Of a DNA stretch of 64,000 bases, positions 22,321 to 34,395 are shown piece after piece. The stretch is from Oidiodendron maius Zn (taxonomy: Eukaryota > Ascomycota > Leotiomycetes > Myxotrichaceae), in contig KN832872.1 of the NCBI GenBank assembly GCA_000827325.1, positions 806,001 to 870,000 on the forward strand, given 5' to 3'. Position 1 is the stretch's first letter, and every line of letters starts with the position of its first letter. Made by a program: the position numbers and the translations under genes. The notes under the pieces were generated by a model. That model saw only the letters and a program-made list of their open reading frames with translations, made no database searches and had not been told where the DNA came from.

Positions 22321-24420
22321 ATGTCCCGCCAGCCCTCGAACGGGTCGACAACCCTCCCCCGCGGCTTCAGATTTTATTCAAATGAGGATCCTCACCCCCA
22401 GACTCCTAAGCCTACATCGGCAACCGAGCTACAGCCGCCTTCTCCTCCTCGCCCAACGCGACTGAAGGTTCGAAGACGCAATGCTCCAAGCTATCAAACC
22501 CCAACTGAACAGTTCCTCGCGTCCGTCGCTGCGGCAGATGTCCCGATTCCCACAATCGAAGAACCTCAAGCCCCTGCTCTCCCATCAGAAGATTTTGAGA
22601 TGGCGGACAGTCTCCCAGTCGCAATTGATACCTCTCGATACCTCACACCCCAGCCACGCGACTTGAGAGGGGTATCACCTCCTAAAACCCCAGTTCCGAC
22701 GCTTCCGATTGAAGTGGGCTTTTCTCAGCATCCGGACTGGGCTATGGACTCGGCCACTATCCATGATGACATGCAGAGACCATCATCCGCGATGTCAAAT
22801 GGCTCAGACTACTCGATCGATTCATTCTATAGCGGTAGTCGTGTCTCTCGTCGATCTGAAGACGGTAGCTGTACAAGCCCCGAGTCTGACTTCTCGGATC
22901 CATTCCAGTTCCCCTCTTTCTCGAAGGGCAAGAGCAAGTCCTTATACTTTGATGAGGAAACCTCAGCAGCCCCAGATGCGACTAGGCAACTGCGCAACAA
23001 GACCAGAACTGGCGCGCCGTGGACCAAGGATCAGTCCGCTCATCTTTGGGCTACCTATCTTGTTTATCTCCAGGATCCTACTGTTACTCCCTTCCGAGTG
23101 GGCCCCAGCTGCGTTCCCCCACAGGGTGTTGTCCATCGAGTTGCAAGGGCGGCGAAGAGAATGTGGAAAGGACCAAAAGTAGCAGGCCCTGCTGTTCGAC
23201 GATCCTCAAGAATCACCTCTAGAGTGGATAGGGTGCCGTCCGATAAGAGTGGCAGTATTACACCCACCGGAGAGCAGCCAAAGGTCTATGTGCAGTGGCC
23301 ACACTCCAGTAATGCCACCAGAGCCCACCTAAGAGAGTTGTGCAAGAGTAAAGATTCGAATCTCGCCCAGCACTACCGCCACTTCCAATCTCGCAGCCCT
23401 GCCCCTTTTACGAAACAAGTTCGATCGAATGCGAGACCAGTACGACCCTTGCCTACGTTCTCGACCTTAGATATATCGATGTCCTTGACAACCAGTACTT
23501 CCGAGAGTATGCAGCCCGACGGACCTCTCGCCAAGCTAGCTACCTCTGATGACTCCGTCGATACCACCCCTGCGACGCCGTCGTATGGCTTTCCTCCCAT
23601 AGAGACATTCAAACCACTCAGTTTTGGTAAATCACGTGGTCTCGAATTTACCCTTCAGGATGAAAACAAGAGTAGCGGCCGCAGATTAGGCTCGCCCTTT
23701 GCTCGCACTTATGGCCCAAGTTCTTCTCAAGGCTTGGAGCTCTCTGTTGTGCCCTCCCCTTCACGTACCAAGTTCAATACCACCACGCGGCCCCGCCTCC
23801 GTTCCCCTGTTCGCTTTGACGAGCCGCAATCTCTGAACGGTACTCAGAAGAGACGAGCTCAACACTCGCTAGAGGAGGAACTAAGTCCTAACGGGGCTGT
23901 CCTGCGACCTAGCATTCTTGATGAGCAACTATTCGGCGTCTCCGCCCCGAGCAGCCAGCGTCGAGTAAGATCTCGTGGATTTAGCCTTGGTGATGAAGTC
24001 TTCCAGAGTGGCCCAGCCAGATCCTCTCCAAATCAGGCCCTTGGCACACTCTTCGCCCATCCTCCTGCAGCTCCAGCTGTAGCAACCGTCTCCGAAATGG
24101 CTAAGTATGATTCAGCCTATGCAGCTCCATCGACCTCTACACCTCAGCTACTTCCATCTGCGACCTTCGACCTACCTCGCCTTGGCTCTCCCTTCTCTGA
24201 ATCGGGCTCAAGCCAGACATTCCCTCGTCGCCTCTTCCCTGACGCCACGGCCACGGTTCGGCGTTCGGCTTTTGCCACCATGCATCAGACTCGCCGATCT
24301 ATTGAATCTTTTGACTTTGGAGAGGGTGCCTTTCTGCAATCGCGCCTTTCGACCTTGGACAACAGACTCAGAGAAATCCGAGAACGTGATACCGCGACTC
24401 AGCGACAGAACCCCGAATAA
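22321..24420 (+). CDS. Large Ser/Pro-rich conserved fungal protein, unknown function
   Basis: An intronless frame of 699 residues from MSRQPSNGS (ATG context CGCAACGATG); the frame is open 78 nt further upstream, but without family-like sequence. Most of the protein is disordered, rich in S, P, T and R. A compact folded segment lies near residues 220-270: GAPWTKDQSAHLWATYLVYLQDPT followed by VTPFRVGPSCVPPQGVVHRVAR. It is rich in tryptophan and looks conserved. Another short block, YVQWPHSSNATRAHLRELC, occurs near 325. The first block looks like a small helical DNA- or protein-binding module. I do not recognise the family. Basic patches (KVRRRN, RRSSRITSR) suggest a nuclear location. No signal peptide or membrane segment is seen. 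Confidence 0.8.
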   Translation: MSRQPSNGSTTLPRGFRFYSNEDPHPQTPKPTSATELQPPSPPRPTRLKVRRRNAPSYQTPTEQFLASVAAADVPIPTIEEPQAPALPSEDFEMADSLPVAIDTSRYLTPQPRDLRGVSPPKTPVPTLPIEVGFSQHPDWAMDSATIHDDMQRPSSAMSNGSDYSIDSFYSGSRVSRRSEDGSCTSPESDFSDPFQFPSFSKGKSKSLYFDEETSAAPDATRQLRNKTRTGAPWTKDQSAHLWATYLVYLQDPTVTPFRVGPSCVPPQGVVHRVARAAKRMWKGPKVAGPAVRRSSRITSRVDRVPSDKSGSITPTGEQPKVYVQWPHSSNATRAHLRELCKSKDSNLAQHYRHFQSRSPAPFTKQVRSNARPVRPLPTFSTLDISMSLTTSTSESMQPDGPLAKLATSDDSVDTTPATPSYGFPPIETFKPLSFGKSRGLEFTLQDENKSSGRRLGSPFARTYGPSSSQGLELSVVPSPSRTKFNTTTRPRLRSPVRFDEPQSLNGTQKRRAQHSLEEELSPNGAVLRPSILDEQLFGVSAPSSQRRVRSRGFSLGDEVFQSGPARSSPNQALGTLFAHPPAAPAVATVSEMAKYDSAYAAPSTSTPQLLPSATFDLPRLGSPFSESGSSQTFPRRLFPDATATVRRSAFATMHQTRRSIESFDFGEGAFLQSRLSTLDNRLREIRERDTATQRQNPE

Positions 24421-25416
24421 ATAGAAAGGAAACGATGTTCCACACACAAAAAGTTATGATCGAAATTCTGTCATGATTAATTTCCCTTTTTCCTTTCTTC
24501 CATTTTCTTTTCGCACATTTACTGTCAAGACTGCCACGATACGACCATTACGAATTCATGTTCCCCACGCCAGGGACTACAGGGTTGGCCCGGAGTTATC
24601 TTGTTCTACTGGCTCTTTCTGCCTTCGCCATGATGGGATCCTGCACTTTCATCTTCTCTTATGCACACTGCCCTGTTGCATTGTGTGCCTCTTCTAATAT
24701 TGTTTTCATACCTTTTCCTTCACAATTGTGGCTGATTAGGGGAATTTCAACATGGCGTTGTATTATGACCGTTACGAACGACGCGCAAGATTGGGGACAA
24801 TGGCATTATATTCATGATGACAACGAACGTACATATTGCAGTTTGGCGGCCCAGTTCGCATGCTTTAATGCCTGGTGCTTGCCTGGAAAAAAGTGAAGAG
24901 TACTTTTGTAAATAGATAATCTGGTAATAATCAGATTTGCTACTCAACATGCTCACCAAGACGTGATGAATACCAACTTTCACCTGACAACGCTCCTCCT
25001 AGCATCAAAAGGTATGGAGCTTCAGACAAGCTCAATGAAAAGGGGGTTTCTTGTCTCATGATGCAAATGGAAACAAGTGATGCTTCGAAACATGCGATAG
25101 ACGGTGCAAATGATTCCTATTTTAGAGCCTTTATCTTTCTGTGAGACCCAGCATCTGAAGTATCTCCTGCATGATATAGACGGTACACAATTTGAAAGGG
25201 AGGACAACGAACGCCATGCGAAGTGCTTCAGATCCTTAGCCTCCAACTTTTGACGCCGTAGAAGATCAAACCAGAATCACTCCCTCTGTCGAGAAATTCT
25301 CTCTACAGAGGCCCAAACTCTGTCCAAATCCATCACAAATGGAGCTTCCTACTCCTGCAGAACCCCATTGCAAATACCTATCGTAAATCCTCCTAAATCC
25401 TCACTCATCTTCATTT
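24421..25416. other. Convergent intergenic region
   Basis: About 1 kb between two convergent genes. It has a 112-codon plus-strand ORF (24558-24896) with no recognisable features, read as chance or 3' UTR. No repeat was seen. Confidence 0.45.
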
Positions 25417-26513
25417 CTATCGTCCATAACTAGCTCGTAGCGCCATCAACTGCGCCCGATCAGCCGGCGGCAGACTATCGATCAGTTCCTGCGGCATAGC
25501 CAGAACCTGCTGCATCAGAGCATCTGAATCCGGGACCGCTTGTGGCGCGGGCTGCTGGGCTGCGGGAGCGCGGTGCTGCATTGGCGGAGGTGGATATGAA
25601 ACGTGCCCCTGCACTGGTGCAGTTCCCATTGGAATGCCAAGCTGGCCACTCATGTGGAGAGGGGGAGGAGGGAATCCAGGCGGGTAGGTGCCTTGCGGCG
25701 GGGCTCCATAGCCTTGCGGTGGCGCGGGCTGTGCTGCGGCAGCCTCGACTACCGAGGAAAGTGCATCGGTAGAGACTAGGCCCATGAGGAGAAGAGCCTG
25801 GAAGATGGCGTATGAGAGTTGGGGTGCTTGTTGTAGAAGTTCGGTGGCTTTGCCCGGGTCTGTTGTTGTTAGTGTTTTCATCTGAGAGAGGACGTCGAGG
25901 AGCTGTGCGGGCGGAAGGGTATTGAGAGTGCGTGAGATGGCATCTGGGCAGGTTAGGCCGGGAGGGAGGTCGACGCCAGTTGGCAGTGGAGGCATTGAAG
26001 AGTTGCTTTGCGAGGCGGGAAGGTTGGAGAGTCCGTTTGAGGGGAGAGGGGTGTGTTGATAGTTTGCTGGAGCAGACTGTTGCTGGTCAGTAAGCTTCAA
26101 GGATTGGATCTGTTGCTGTTGTATATAGCTTACAGATTCATCATCGCCACCATCATTAGAGAAATCAACCCGCAGTTTGCGATTCATGATTTCGTAGTCA
26201 TTAAGGTTCCGTACTGCAGATGCTGCTGAATCTATCATGGAATTGTCAGTTGTGCCGCGAAAACGAAGACAGCCGAATAAACGAACCTGCGTCCGGATAT
26301 TCTGCGAAGCCGAAGCCCTTTGGCCGCCCTGTTTCTCGATCATAGACCAATCTAAACGACACGACCTTGCCTGCGCTGCTGAAGATGTCGACGATTTGCT
26401 CTTCGGTAAGACCTAGAAACCTCATGAGCTTCGCCGCCGCAAAACCTTGGGGAGAGGTAGCTACCATAGGGAATATTCCCCACGAAGACCGATTTCGAAG
26501 GGGGCCTCGACAT
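25417..26513 (-). CDS. rna15: Cleavage/polyadenylation factor, CstF-64/Rna15 type
   Basis: Exons 26513-26465, 26412-26287 and 26231-25417 give 329 residues. The first 85 or so form one [13 protein letters not shown] is RNP2, and [11 protein letters not shown] is RNP1, each rebuilt or bordered by a splice junction. The hinge region ([20 protein letters not shown] onward) binds the CstF-77 partner in the family. The middle is proline/glycine/methionine-rich, and the end ([20 protein letters not shown]) is the C-terminal three-helix domain that binds Pcf11. The protein binds GU/U-rich RNA downstream of poly(A) sites in the nucleus. It is divergent from prohibitin-2. Confidence 0.94.
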
Positions 26514-26945
26514 CTTCGTAGTGGGTGATATGCTATGTAGGGGTGCAATGGAGTAGAATGGCAGAGAATAAGGTCACAGCGAGCGTGGGACAATGATCTC
26601 CCAGATGAGAATTTACCTCGTCACCTTCAATTTCAGAAGTGGCACAGAAGTCTCTGGGAAGGCGGTTCTGGCTATTCTAATCAACATTCCTCCCGCACAA
26701 TGGCTGCCCCATGTACTTCTCTTCCGTCTCGGGGATGAGATTCAGAATACCTTGCGTATGAAGTTGCTCGAAGTGGCCTTTGAGGTTGATGTTCTCGCGT
26801 GCTCGCTTCGATCTTTGTGGAGTTTAGCGCAGCGAAATTAAGCTAGGCTATTTTCGTGGTGCTTGCATCTTCTACAGCAGACATCCGTCGACATCCGCAA
26901 AACCTCGTCTCACAACGACGAGTTACCTTCTTCAACTCCGCAAAG
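26514..26945. promoter_or_regulatory. Bidirectional promoter of CstF-64 and prohibitin-2
   Basis: About 430 nt between two divergent start codons. No clear TATA box was seen. The short ORFs inside have no family resemblance. Confidence 0.5.
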
Positions 26946-27972
26946 ATGTCCAACCCACAGGAAGCTTGGAGGCAGCTGCAGAGGATGGCCAATAGGGCTG
27001 GCAGAGGTGGCGGAGGGCCATCGCCACAGAGACTGGGCACAGGTCTTGTTGGCCTCATCTTCCTCGGTGGAGCTGCCGTTGCTGCGAATAATGCTCTTTT
27101 CAATGTTGATGGTGGTCACAGGGCCATCAAGTATACCAGGATAGGTGGTGTAGGCAAAGAAATCTATGGGGAAGGTATGGAATCTCCGCCTACGTTATCC
27201 CGTAGTGAAATATTTATACTAATGTTCATTTCAACAGGGACCCATATCAGAATCCCATGGTTTGAGACACCTATAGATTATGATGTCCGAGCAAAGCCAC
27301 GTAATGTTGCATCCCTCACTGGTACAAAGGATCTGCAAATGGTCAACATTACCTGCCGTGTCCTCTCCCGACCCCAAGTGGAAGCTCTTCCCCAGATCTA
27401 CCGAACTCTAGGCACAGATTACGATGAGAGAGTCCTGCCCTCTATCGTGAATGAGGTGCTGAAAAGTGTGGTTGCACAATTCAATGCCAGTCAGTTGATT
27501 ACACAACGTGAGAATGTTGCCAGGCTGGTCCGCGAAAACCTTTCAAAGCGCGCTGCGAGATTTAACATCGTGCTTGATGATGTCTCCCTAACGGTACGTC
27601 CATGAAGCGCTCTCCAACTGATTCGTTGCTGATATGTTCTAGCACCTTGCCTTCTCCCCAGAGTTCACGGCCGCTGTTGAAGCCAAGCAGGTTGCTCAAC
27701 AAGAAGCCCAGCGGGCCGCTTTTGTTGTCGATAAAGCACGCCAAGAAAAACAAGCCATGGTCGTCCGTGCGCAAGGTGAGGCTCGATCTGCCGAGCTGAT
27801 TGGAGATGCTATCAAGAAGAGCCGGTCATATGTTGATCTGAAGAGAATTGAGAATGCAAGAATGATTGCACAGATCTTGCAGGAAGCGGGTGGACGGAAC
27901 AAGCTCTACTTGGACTCCGAAGGTCTAGGTCTGAATGTCCAAGAGAGTTCTGACGACAGGTCGAAAAAGTAA
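26946..27972 (+). CDS. phb2: Prohibitin-2
   Basis: Exons 26946-27174, 27238-27593 and 27643-27972 give 304 residues, the normal length. A hydrophobic N-terminal anchor (GLVGLIFLGGAAVAANNALF) precedes the band-7/SPFH domain. That domain contains GTHIRIPWFETPIDYDVR, LQMVNITCRVLSRP and SIVNEVLKSVVAQFNASQLI. The C-terminal coiled coil runs through QVAQQEAQRAAFVVDKARQE. Prohibitin-2 assembles with prohibitin-1 into ring complexes on the mitochondrial inner membrane, where they stabilise newly made proteins and cristae. Splice phases 1 and 0 restore conserved family sequence on both sides. Confidence 0.96.
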
Positions 27973-29938
27973 TGGTGATGGTAATATAAAAGGAACTCTC
28001 CACTGTATTCAAAGCGAAACATGTATTTTATATTAAGAGAGGTGCTTTTATATCAGGTGTCTGAACTCCATCCATCTCACGTGCAATGCTCTTATTAAGA
28101 TTCAGTGCCTGTGCTCTTCTCAGTCCACGCCTGGTTATGCACCTTTTCCTTCTTATTCCTCAACGTATATCCGTAACCATCGATATTTGAATATATCCAG
28201 TTGCAGCTCAACGAACTTTTGCATGACGGTAGATGTCGACTGCTGTTAGTAAGCAAGGTTGATGTGACATGGCTTCATAGCTACCAGGTTCACGCGCGAG
28301 TGTCTTTTAATATAGGTAATGAAAACTATAAGAAGAAGGGGCTGGTGAAAGGAATGAAGTACGATGAGGTTTTCACTATGAATTTGGCTTGCCAACTAGA
28401 TACTTATGGTTTAGTGCCAAGTGCATATGGAAATTGAACTTCAAGGCTGCAAAACGGGGTTCTTTGGCCCATAAGGGAGTCTGGGGAATGAGTAGGGCTT
28501 CAATATATAGCCATCCCCCTACACAGCTCTTTCCCATAAGAACCTCAGACTTGCGTCTGGGCGATTTCAAGAACTCCAGAACCCGGCCAGGATAAGTTGC
28601 AGCGTATGAATCTTGTGGAACTCGTGTAATAGGAGGAGTTCCACCCCCCACCGTTATCTAGATAAAACATACAGACAAGCCCTGTCGTGGTCCGTACATT
28701 GTTCACTCTTGCCGGACTCAACATTCCCTTACCTGGCGGCCGGAGAAGAAAGGGGCGAACGCGTAAGTTCGGATGAGAAGACCTGCAAGAGAGATCGGCT
28801 GTCTGATTTCGTCGAATCTGCTCCCTTCATTCCATGAACCCCTCTAACATACAGAATATATCGGCGGCACTATCCAGGGCAGCAGAATAACCCCGGCGCC
28901 GATGTATCGCGTCGGGCCTATTCCTTACAGGATGCACATACACCAGCGTGTCCGAACGGTTGCGGCACGACCCATTACGCCCCCTTCGGGCGGGGATGGG
29001 GCATGGGCGTCTCTGGCTGTAAGGCGTAAGGTATGGTACCTGACCCCCTTGTCTAACCATCCTCATCTCATCCCATCCGCCCTGTCCAAGCTGTACGGGG
29101 GAAATGCTTTCATTGCAAAAGGGCCGACGGCTATTCTCCAAACCGGCCAAACTATAATCCGCCCCCGCACACTCGGCTCCAGATCTGAACGTCACCCTCC
29201 TTCTGCCATCAGCAGGCTGCAGATCTCGTTCCTTAAGCTTGTTCAGACGACACCCGGCACCACCCAACTTCCCTCCTCCTGACCAAGGCATTCCCACCCA
29301 CCCCCCTTAGCTCGGTAACCGGGTGTGTTCAGGTGCGGAGCTGTACTTGTTCCAGGATGCAGCCAGGAAGGTGTTGCTCGGTCCCAGCCGTTAACGAGAC
29401 ATATCCAGGTTGCGATCATCTTCCTCCGCGAATGCTGCCAAAAACCTGGGGAGACGCCTCCTACGTGGGCGTTGAGCTATGTTGTGCGCCTCCCACCACG
29501 CCTCCCGACGCCCTCGTAAAGCCATTCGTCTCCCCCGCATGCCTCTGTTCTCGGCGTTATCATTACCGATGGTTAGAGCTACTGTGCCTGCCCAAGATCC
29601 CTAGACCGTGATCGGTACCTTGACAAAGCCTCCCCCTGGACTCATGACGAATCAAGGACCAGTGACCTGGTCGACCGATCAGATGCGCCTCAAGCCAACC
29701 CTGAGCTTGGTGAAGATCATTACCAAGTCTGCTTCGGCCCTTCCATTCGGCCCATATTAGAACCATTCACACAGGATAAAATTAGCTAGGTTCCTGAATA
29801 CATTCTGCTGTATTTTCAAGCCACAAGATCAGAGTGCGTTCTCTCCAAGAAGAATAAGTAAAGCTTGTTCCCCTCCTTCGAACTTTCCTTTTGGTTGTAC
29901 ACACCACGCAACATTTCCGCTCCGAGGCCTCACTCATT
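27973..29938. other. Gene-free region
   Basis: About 2 kb with short ORFs only. The middle (28.7-29.5 kb) is GC-richer than the flanks. No tRNA, transposon ends or conserved frame could be identified. Confidence 0.45.
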
Positions 29939-32551
29939 ATGAAGTTATCATTGGTACTCACGACTTACTTGGGGCTAGTGTCCCAGGTGTTGGCTCAGAC
30001 CTACTGGTATGAAACTATTACGCACCAGGGCGTAGCACCCTACAATCCACAGGGCACAGCGTACCAGGTCTTCAGGAATGTTAAGTTATTCGGTGCCAAA
30101 GGTACGCTGGAAAACACTGTGACATGCGGGGGCAATTGCAAATCTAATCGTTGTTTAGGCGATGGAGTGACAGATGATACTGCTGCTATCAATGCAGCAA
30201 TTTCCAGTGGCTCTCGTTGCGTGGAGGGCGCGCCTGGCTGTCAATCCTCTACCACATCACCGGCAGTGGTCTATTTCCCGGCCGGCACTTACTTGATCTC
30301 GTCTTCTATCTTGCCATACTATATGACACAGCTCATCGGAAATCCTAACAATATGCCAGTCCTCAAGGCTACTGCTAGTTTTAGCGGACTTGGACTTGTC
30401 GACGGAGATCCATATGGTTCCGCCAACCCCGACTATGGAACAACTAATGTCTTTTACAGACAAGTTAGGAATCTAGTTTTTGACACGACGAACATCCCAG
30501 CTGGCACAGCAGCTACAGGAATTCATTGGCCCACAGCTCAGGCGACAAGCCTACAAAACTGTGTTTTCCACCTAAGCCAAGCAAACCCTAATTCACATGT
30601 CGGAGTCTTCATCGAGAACGGTTAGTGTTATTGTGCCAAGGTAATGTTATCACTAACCTTTCCGTAGGCTCTGGTGGCTTCCTAACTGATCTCGTCTTCA
30701 ACGGTGGCTCTCCGGCGATGAATATCGGCTCTCAGCAATTCACTACAAGGAATCTAACCTTTGAGAAGTAAGGGGGAATGTTTTAAAGCTGGAATTTGCT
30801 GACTTAAGATTAGCTCCGTCACTGCCATCAACCAAATATGGGATTGGGGCTGGACATACATGGGAGTCTCCATCAATAACTGTGGGACGGGTTTCGACAT
30901 GTCTGCGGTTGGAACTGTTGATGGTCATGCTAACGGCGCCGAGGTCGGCTCCGTGATATTTATCGATAGCCATATCAGCAACACCCCCATTGGATTCAAG
31001 ACCGCCAGAGGCAGTGGCACGTATCCACCAACTGGTGCGAGCATGGCCCTCGAGAACGTAGTCCTCTCCAATGTCCCAACCGCCATCCAAGGTCCTTCCG
31101 GCGTTACTCTCGCGGGGACCAGCGGTACTATGACCATTGCAGCTTACCTTGAGGGCAACTCCTATACTGCAGGTTCCAGCACACCTACTAGCACTTCCGG
31201 GAGTGTCAACGCATTCCCTCGACCAGCAGGTTTAGTAAGTGGTGGCGAGTACTATACCCGCTCGAAGCCTCAATACCAGAATCTTGCTGTCTCTCAGTTT
31301 TCTAGCGTGCGATCTGCTGGAGCGAAGGGAGACGGAGTCACAGACGACTCGGCCGCAATCCAGTCTATAATAAACTCTGCCACAGCCGCTGGCAATGTGG
31401 TATACTTCGATGCCGGTATCTACAAAGTCACGACAACAATTTCGATCCCTCCCGGAGCTAAACTCGTTGGTGAGACATATCCACTAATCATGGGCTCAGG
31501 ATCCTTCTTCTCCAACATGAATAATCCACAACCAGTCGTTCAAGTTGGATCCGCATCTGGACAGAGTGGTATCGTTGAATGGTCGGACATGATAGTTTCT
31601 ACCCAGGGAGCAACTGAGGGTGCCATTTTGATCGAATGGAACCTTTCCTCTGGTGCATCTAGCCCATCAGGCATGTGGGACGTCCATACCCGAATTGGTG
31701 GCTTCACTGGAAGCAACTTGCAGGTTGCACAGTGCGCTACTTCAGCGGCTCAACCCAACACCAATTGCATTGCTGCATTCCAGTCTATGCATATTACCCC
31801 TGTTGCTAGCGGACTCTATATGGAAAACGTGTGGTTGTGGTCGGCCGATCACGACATTGATGATCCTTCCGACACCCAGGTTACAATCTACAGTGGCCGT
31901 GGACTTTTGGTGGAAAGTACGACAGGAAATATCTGGCTGTAAGTATTTTGTTTGTCTCTTCGAGAGTAAACTAACGTGTTGTAGGATTGGCACAGCCGTT
32001 GAGCATCATACCTTGTATCAATATCAATTTACAAATACGCAGAATATCTTTATGGGTTTCATCCAGACGGAGACGCCGTGAGTATCACCCCGATCACCTA
32101 TATCAACCTTATCAACCTTATATCCTCTAGATACTACCAACCCTCCCCAGGAGCCACCACACCATTCAGCCCGGTGGCTTCCAGAAACGATCCCGATTTC
32201 AGCGTCTATTGTGCTGGAAAAGATATTACATGCAATGATGCTTGGGCTCTCCGCATCTTGTCTTCCAAGAACATACTCGTGTACGGAGCTGGTCTGTATT
32301 CCTTCTTCAACAACTACAGTACCACTTGCTCGGACCACAACGATACTACCTACAACGAGAACTGCCAAACCCAGATCTTTGGCATCGATGAGGGAGGTAG
32401 CCAAAGCTACTCCGGTAGCACAATCTATCTGTATGGACTAAACACGCTGGGAACAGTGAGTATGATTGATAGTGGCGGAGTAAGCATCGCCGCCCAGAGC
32501 GATAATACGAATGCTTATGCGGAGACTGTCGCTATGTACGTCGCTAGCTAG
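29939..32551 (+). CDS. Secreted GH55 exo-beta-1,3-glucanase
   Basis: Five exons, 29939-30620, 30668-30767, 30814-31938, 31985-32077 and 32131-32551, give 806 residues. The N-terminus is a signal peptide (MKLSLVLTTYLGLVSQVLA, cut before QTYW). Two tandem right-handed beta-helix halves follow. Each has the GH55/pectate-lyase-3 entry motif: KLFGAKG...GDGVTDDTAAINAA near residue 55, and VRSAGAKGDGVTDDSAAIQS near 435. Typical GH55 blocks include IWDWGWTYMGVSINNC, ENVWLWSADHDIDD and LYSFFNNYSTTC. The enzyme releases glucose from the ends of beta-1,3-glucan outside the cell, in wall remodelling or feeding. Intron 4 contains a small direct repeat (ATCAACCTT twice). Confidence 0.95.
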
Positions 32552-33045
32552 AGTCTTGTAAATGTATTGAACTGTACATATGCAAAAGCACTTGTACGTA
32601 GCTATATTAGATGAAAAATATCAAGAGATCACCACCTAGGTACTTCGAATCCACGGTAGAGAAACCAGATATACAGGTTGCCGAGGCACGCTCAGCTATG
32701 CAGATGGACCCAACGTCCAAACATGAGTTCCTCGAGGTGTTTCTTCTTCCAGAAACTAGTCAAGGTCGAATACCGCTGGCCAACTAAGGCAATATGATAA
32801 TACTTATGTTCGATGGAAATTGCGATTCGAGCCGTAACAATGGCATTAGCCCTTACAAGCCTGCCTCAAATCAATAGAACTTGCACAAGCGATCGATCGA
32901 AGCTCCAACTTTTGAGAGATCATTAATTATCTTTATAGGCAGATATTGCTCATACAAGTGATTTTGAGGTAATACAAATGGTCATTAAGGTATAGTAACT
33001 CGATAAGGAATGTCCTGAAGAGTCATGTTATGAGCCGAGAGTTCC
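32552..33045. other. Spacer downstream of the glucanase
   Basis: AT-rich sequence with no supported gene. It probably holds the 3' UTR of the glucanase and decayed flanking sequence. Confidence 0.4.
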
Positions 33046-33930
33046 TCAATTGTCCCCGAATCCCTTCGCGCCATATTTATTACCAGTCAGAGCCTTTGTA
33101 TCCGTTTTCACCTTCATATGTTTATATTCGTGAGGCCCTCCTACAACGGGTTTTACCAAGTCATTACCATGCTCATCACATGTTTAGTCTGATCTCTGAT
33201 AACAACGTTTATGTATTGATGGCCGATGCACAAAAAAATCCCAAGTCTTGTGATCTGAAGCTTATCCACTCCTTCACCTTCTTTTCAAGCAGCTCAAGAG
33301 CCGGTCTATCGCCTACCTCTCTTATTTCATGCTGGGCCAGCTTAATTTAGGCTTGAGGCGCGGGGAATAGTTTCTCGATGTTCTCGATAAGTGAGACGAT
33401 CCCCTCAATGACGTGTGTGAGCCAAGATATATTGTAGAGAGCCTAGCTGGCAAGCTTCAGGAACTGGTCCCTCATTTGACGCTATATAGCCAGGCCTTTC
33501 ATCTTATTATCTAGTGCTATCACTAAGGCATCCGCGTTATCTGTCCAAAACACAGATAGATATCACCAACCTTGGCAGCCAACTTGTGCCTTTTCAGGAC
33601 GGTTTCGGTTTGTGCGAAGACAACTAGGATATGCATTAACGTTCCTTTTGCAATCTCAACTTCAGTCGCTATAACATTGGGTTTGCCTAATTTCGGATCG
33701 TTGTAAATATCAACAGACTCCCCTCAGCAGTTAAGACGCAGCTTGCGCAACTCAGAGCCAGCGGATCCCTGAGGGTCTCGTCCAAACTTCCAGGCAAATC
33801 TTAGGCATTTGAAACAGTCGATAGATGCAACAAACGCAGATTCAATTACAAATGGCACGAGCAATGATGTCAGAGAGTTCTGCCAATTCGAGGGCAGCAG
33901 AATGGTGCGAGAAATAAAGTCAGGCACAAG
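33046..33930 (-). pseudogene. Fossil HeLo-domain (HET-s-like) gene
   Basis: Minus-strand sequence resembles the HeLo domain (prion-inhibition and propagation, HET-s family) through most of its length. FVASIDCFKCLRFAWKFGRD at the N-terminal side is the clearest match. A block around VEIAKGTLMHILVVF and a distal segment typical of the domain's end also match. The element is broken, with several breaks, and no intact frame of useful length remains. Family members are cell-death effectors in fungal self/non-self recognition. The level of decay suggests an old loss rather than a recent one. It is listed as a fossil only. Confidence 0.65.
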
Positions 33931-34395
33931 TATCTAGGACTGCGCACGGTCCGAGACTACCTAGTGCCACAGCCCCGCAACATGTTGATTGTCAACAGGA
34001 CGTACAAGCAGCTGGGTAGGAGAGGACACAGGCACAAATATGGAATGGAAGAAGCAAGAAGTTATATTCGTCGAGAATATTGCTCGCATCATGGAAGATA
34101 TTGGGTCTACATGCAGAACCTAGTTACTTCTTGCAGAGTATTAAGAACATACGCATGTATATATATAGCTACATACTTCAAAATATTAGTACTTATAAAC
34201 ATGGCAAGGAAGAAAACGCGAGATCTTCAAAGGTGCTGATCTCGCCCATTAACTTTGTGCCTGAGGCGTACAAACCTGTTTTTCAAAGATAGACTAGTGT
34301 CCATGGTAGTGTGATCCTGTCCACTTACTTTCGACATATCGGAACGGAAAAACTACAACACCGATCCGAGAAAACACCGAAGATCAGCCAACAAG

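Noticed and set aside
24558-24896. 112-codon ORF with hydrophobic stretches
   Set aside because: No conserved motif, no splice partner, and it lies in the probable 3' region of the preceding gene.
30061-31450. Repeated GDGVTDD motif in the glucanase, first read as two genes
   Set aside because: GH55 enzymes naturally contain two beta-helix halves with this motif; splicing keeps one frame.
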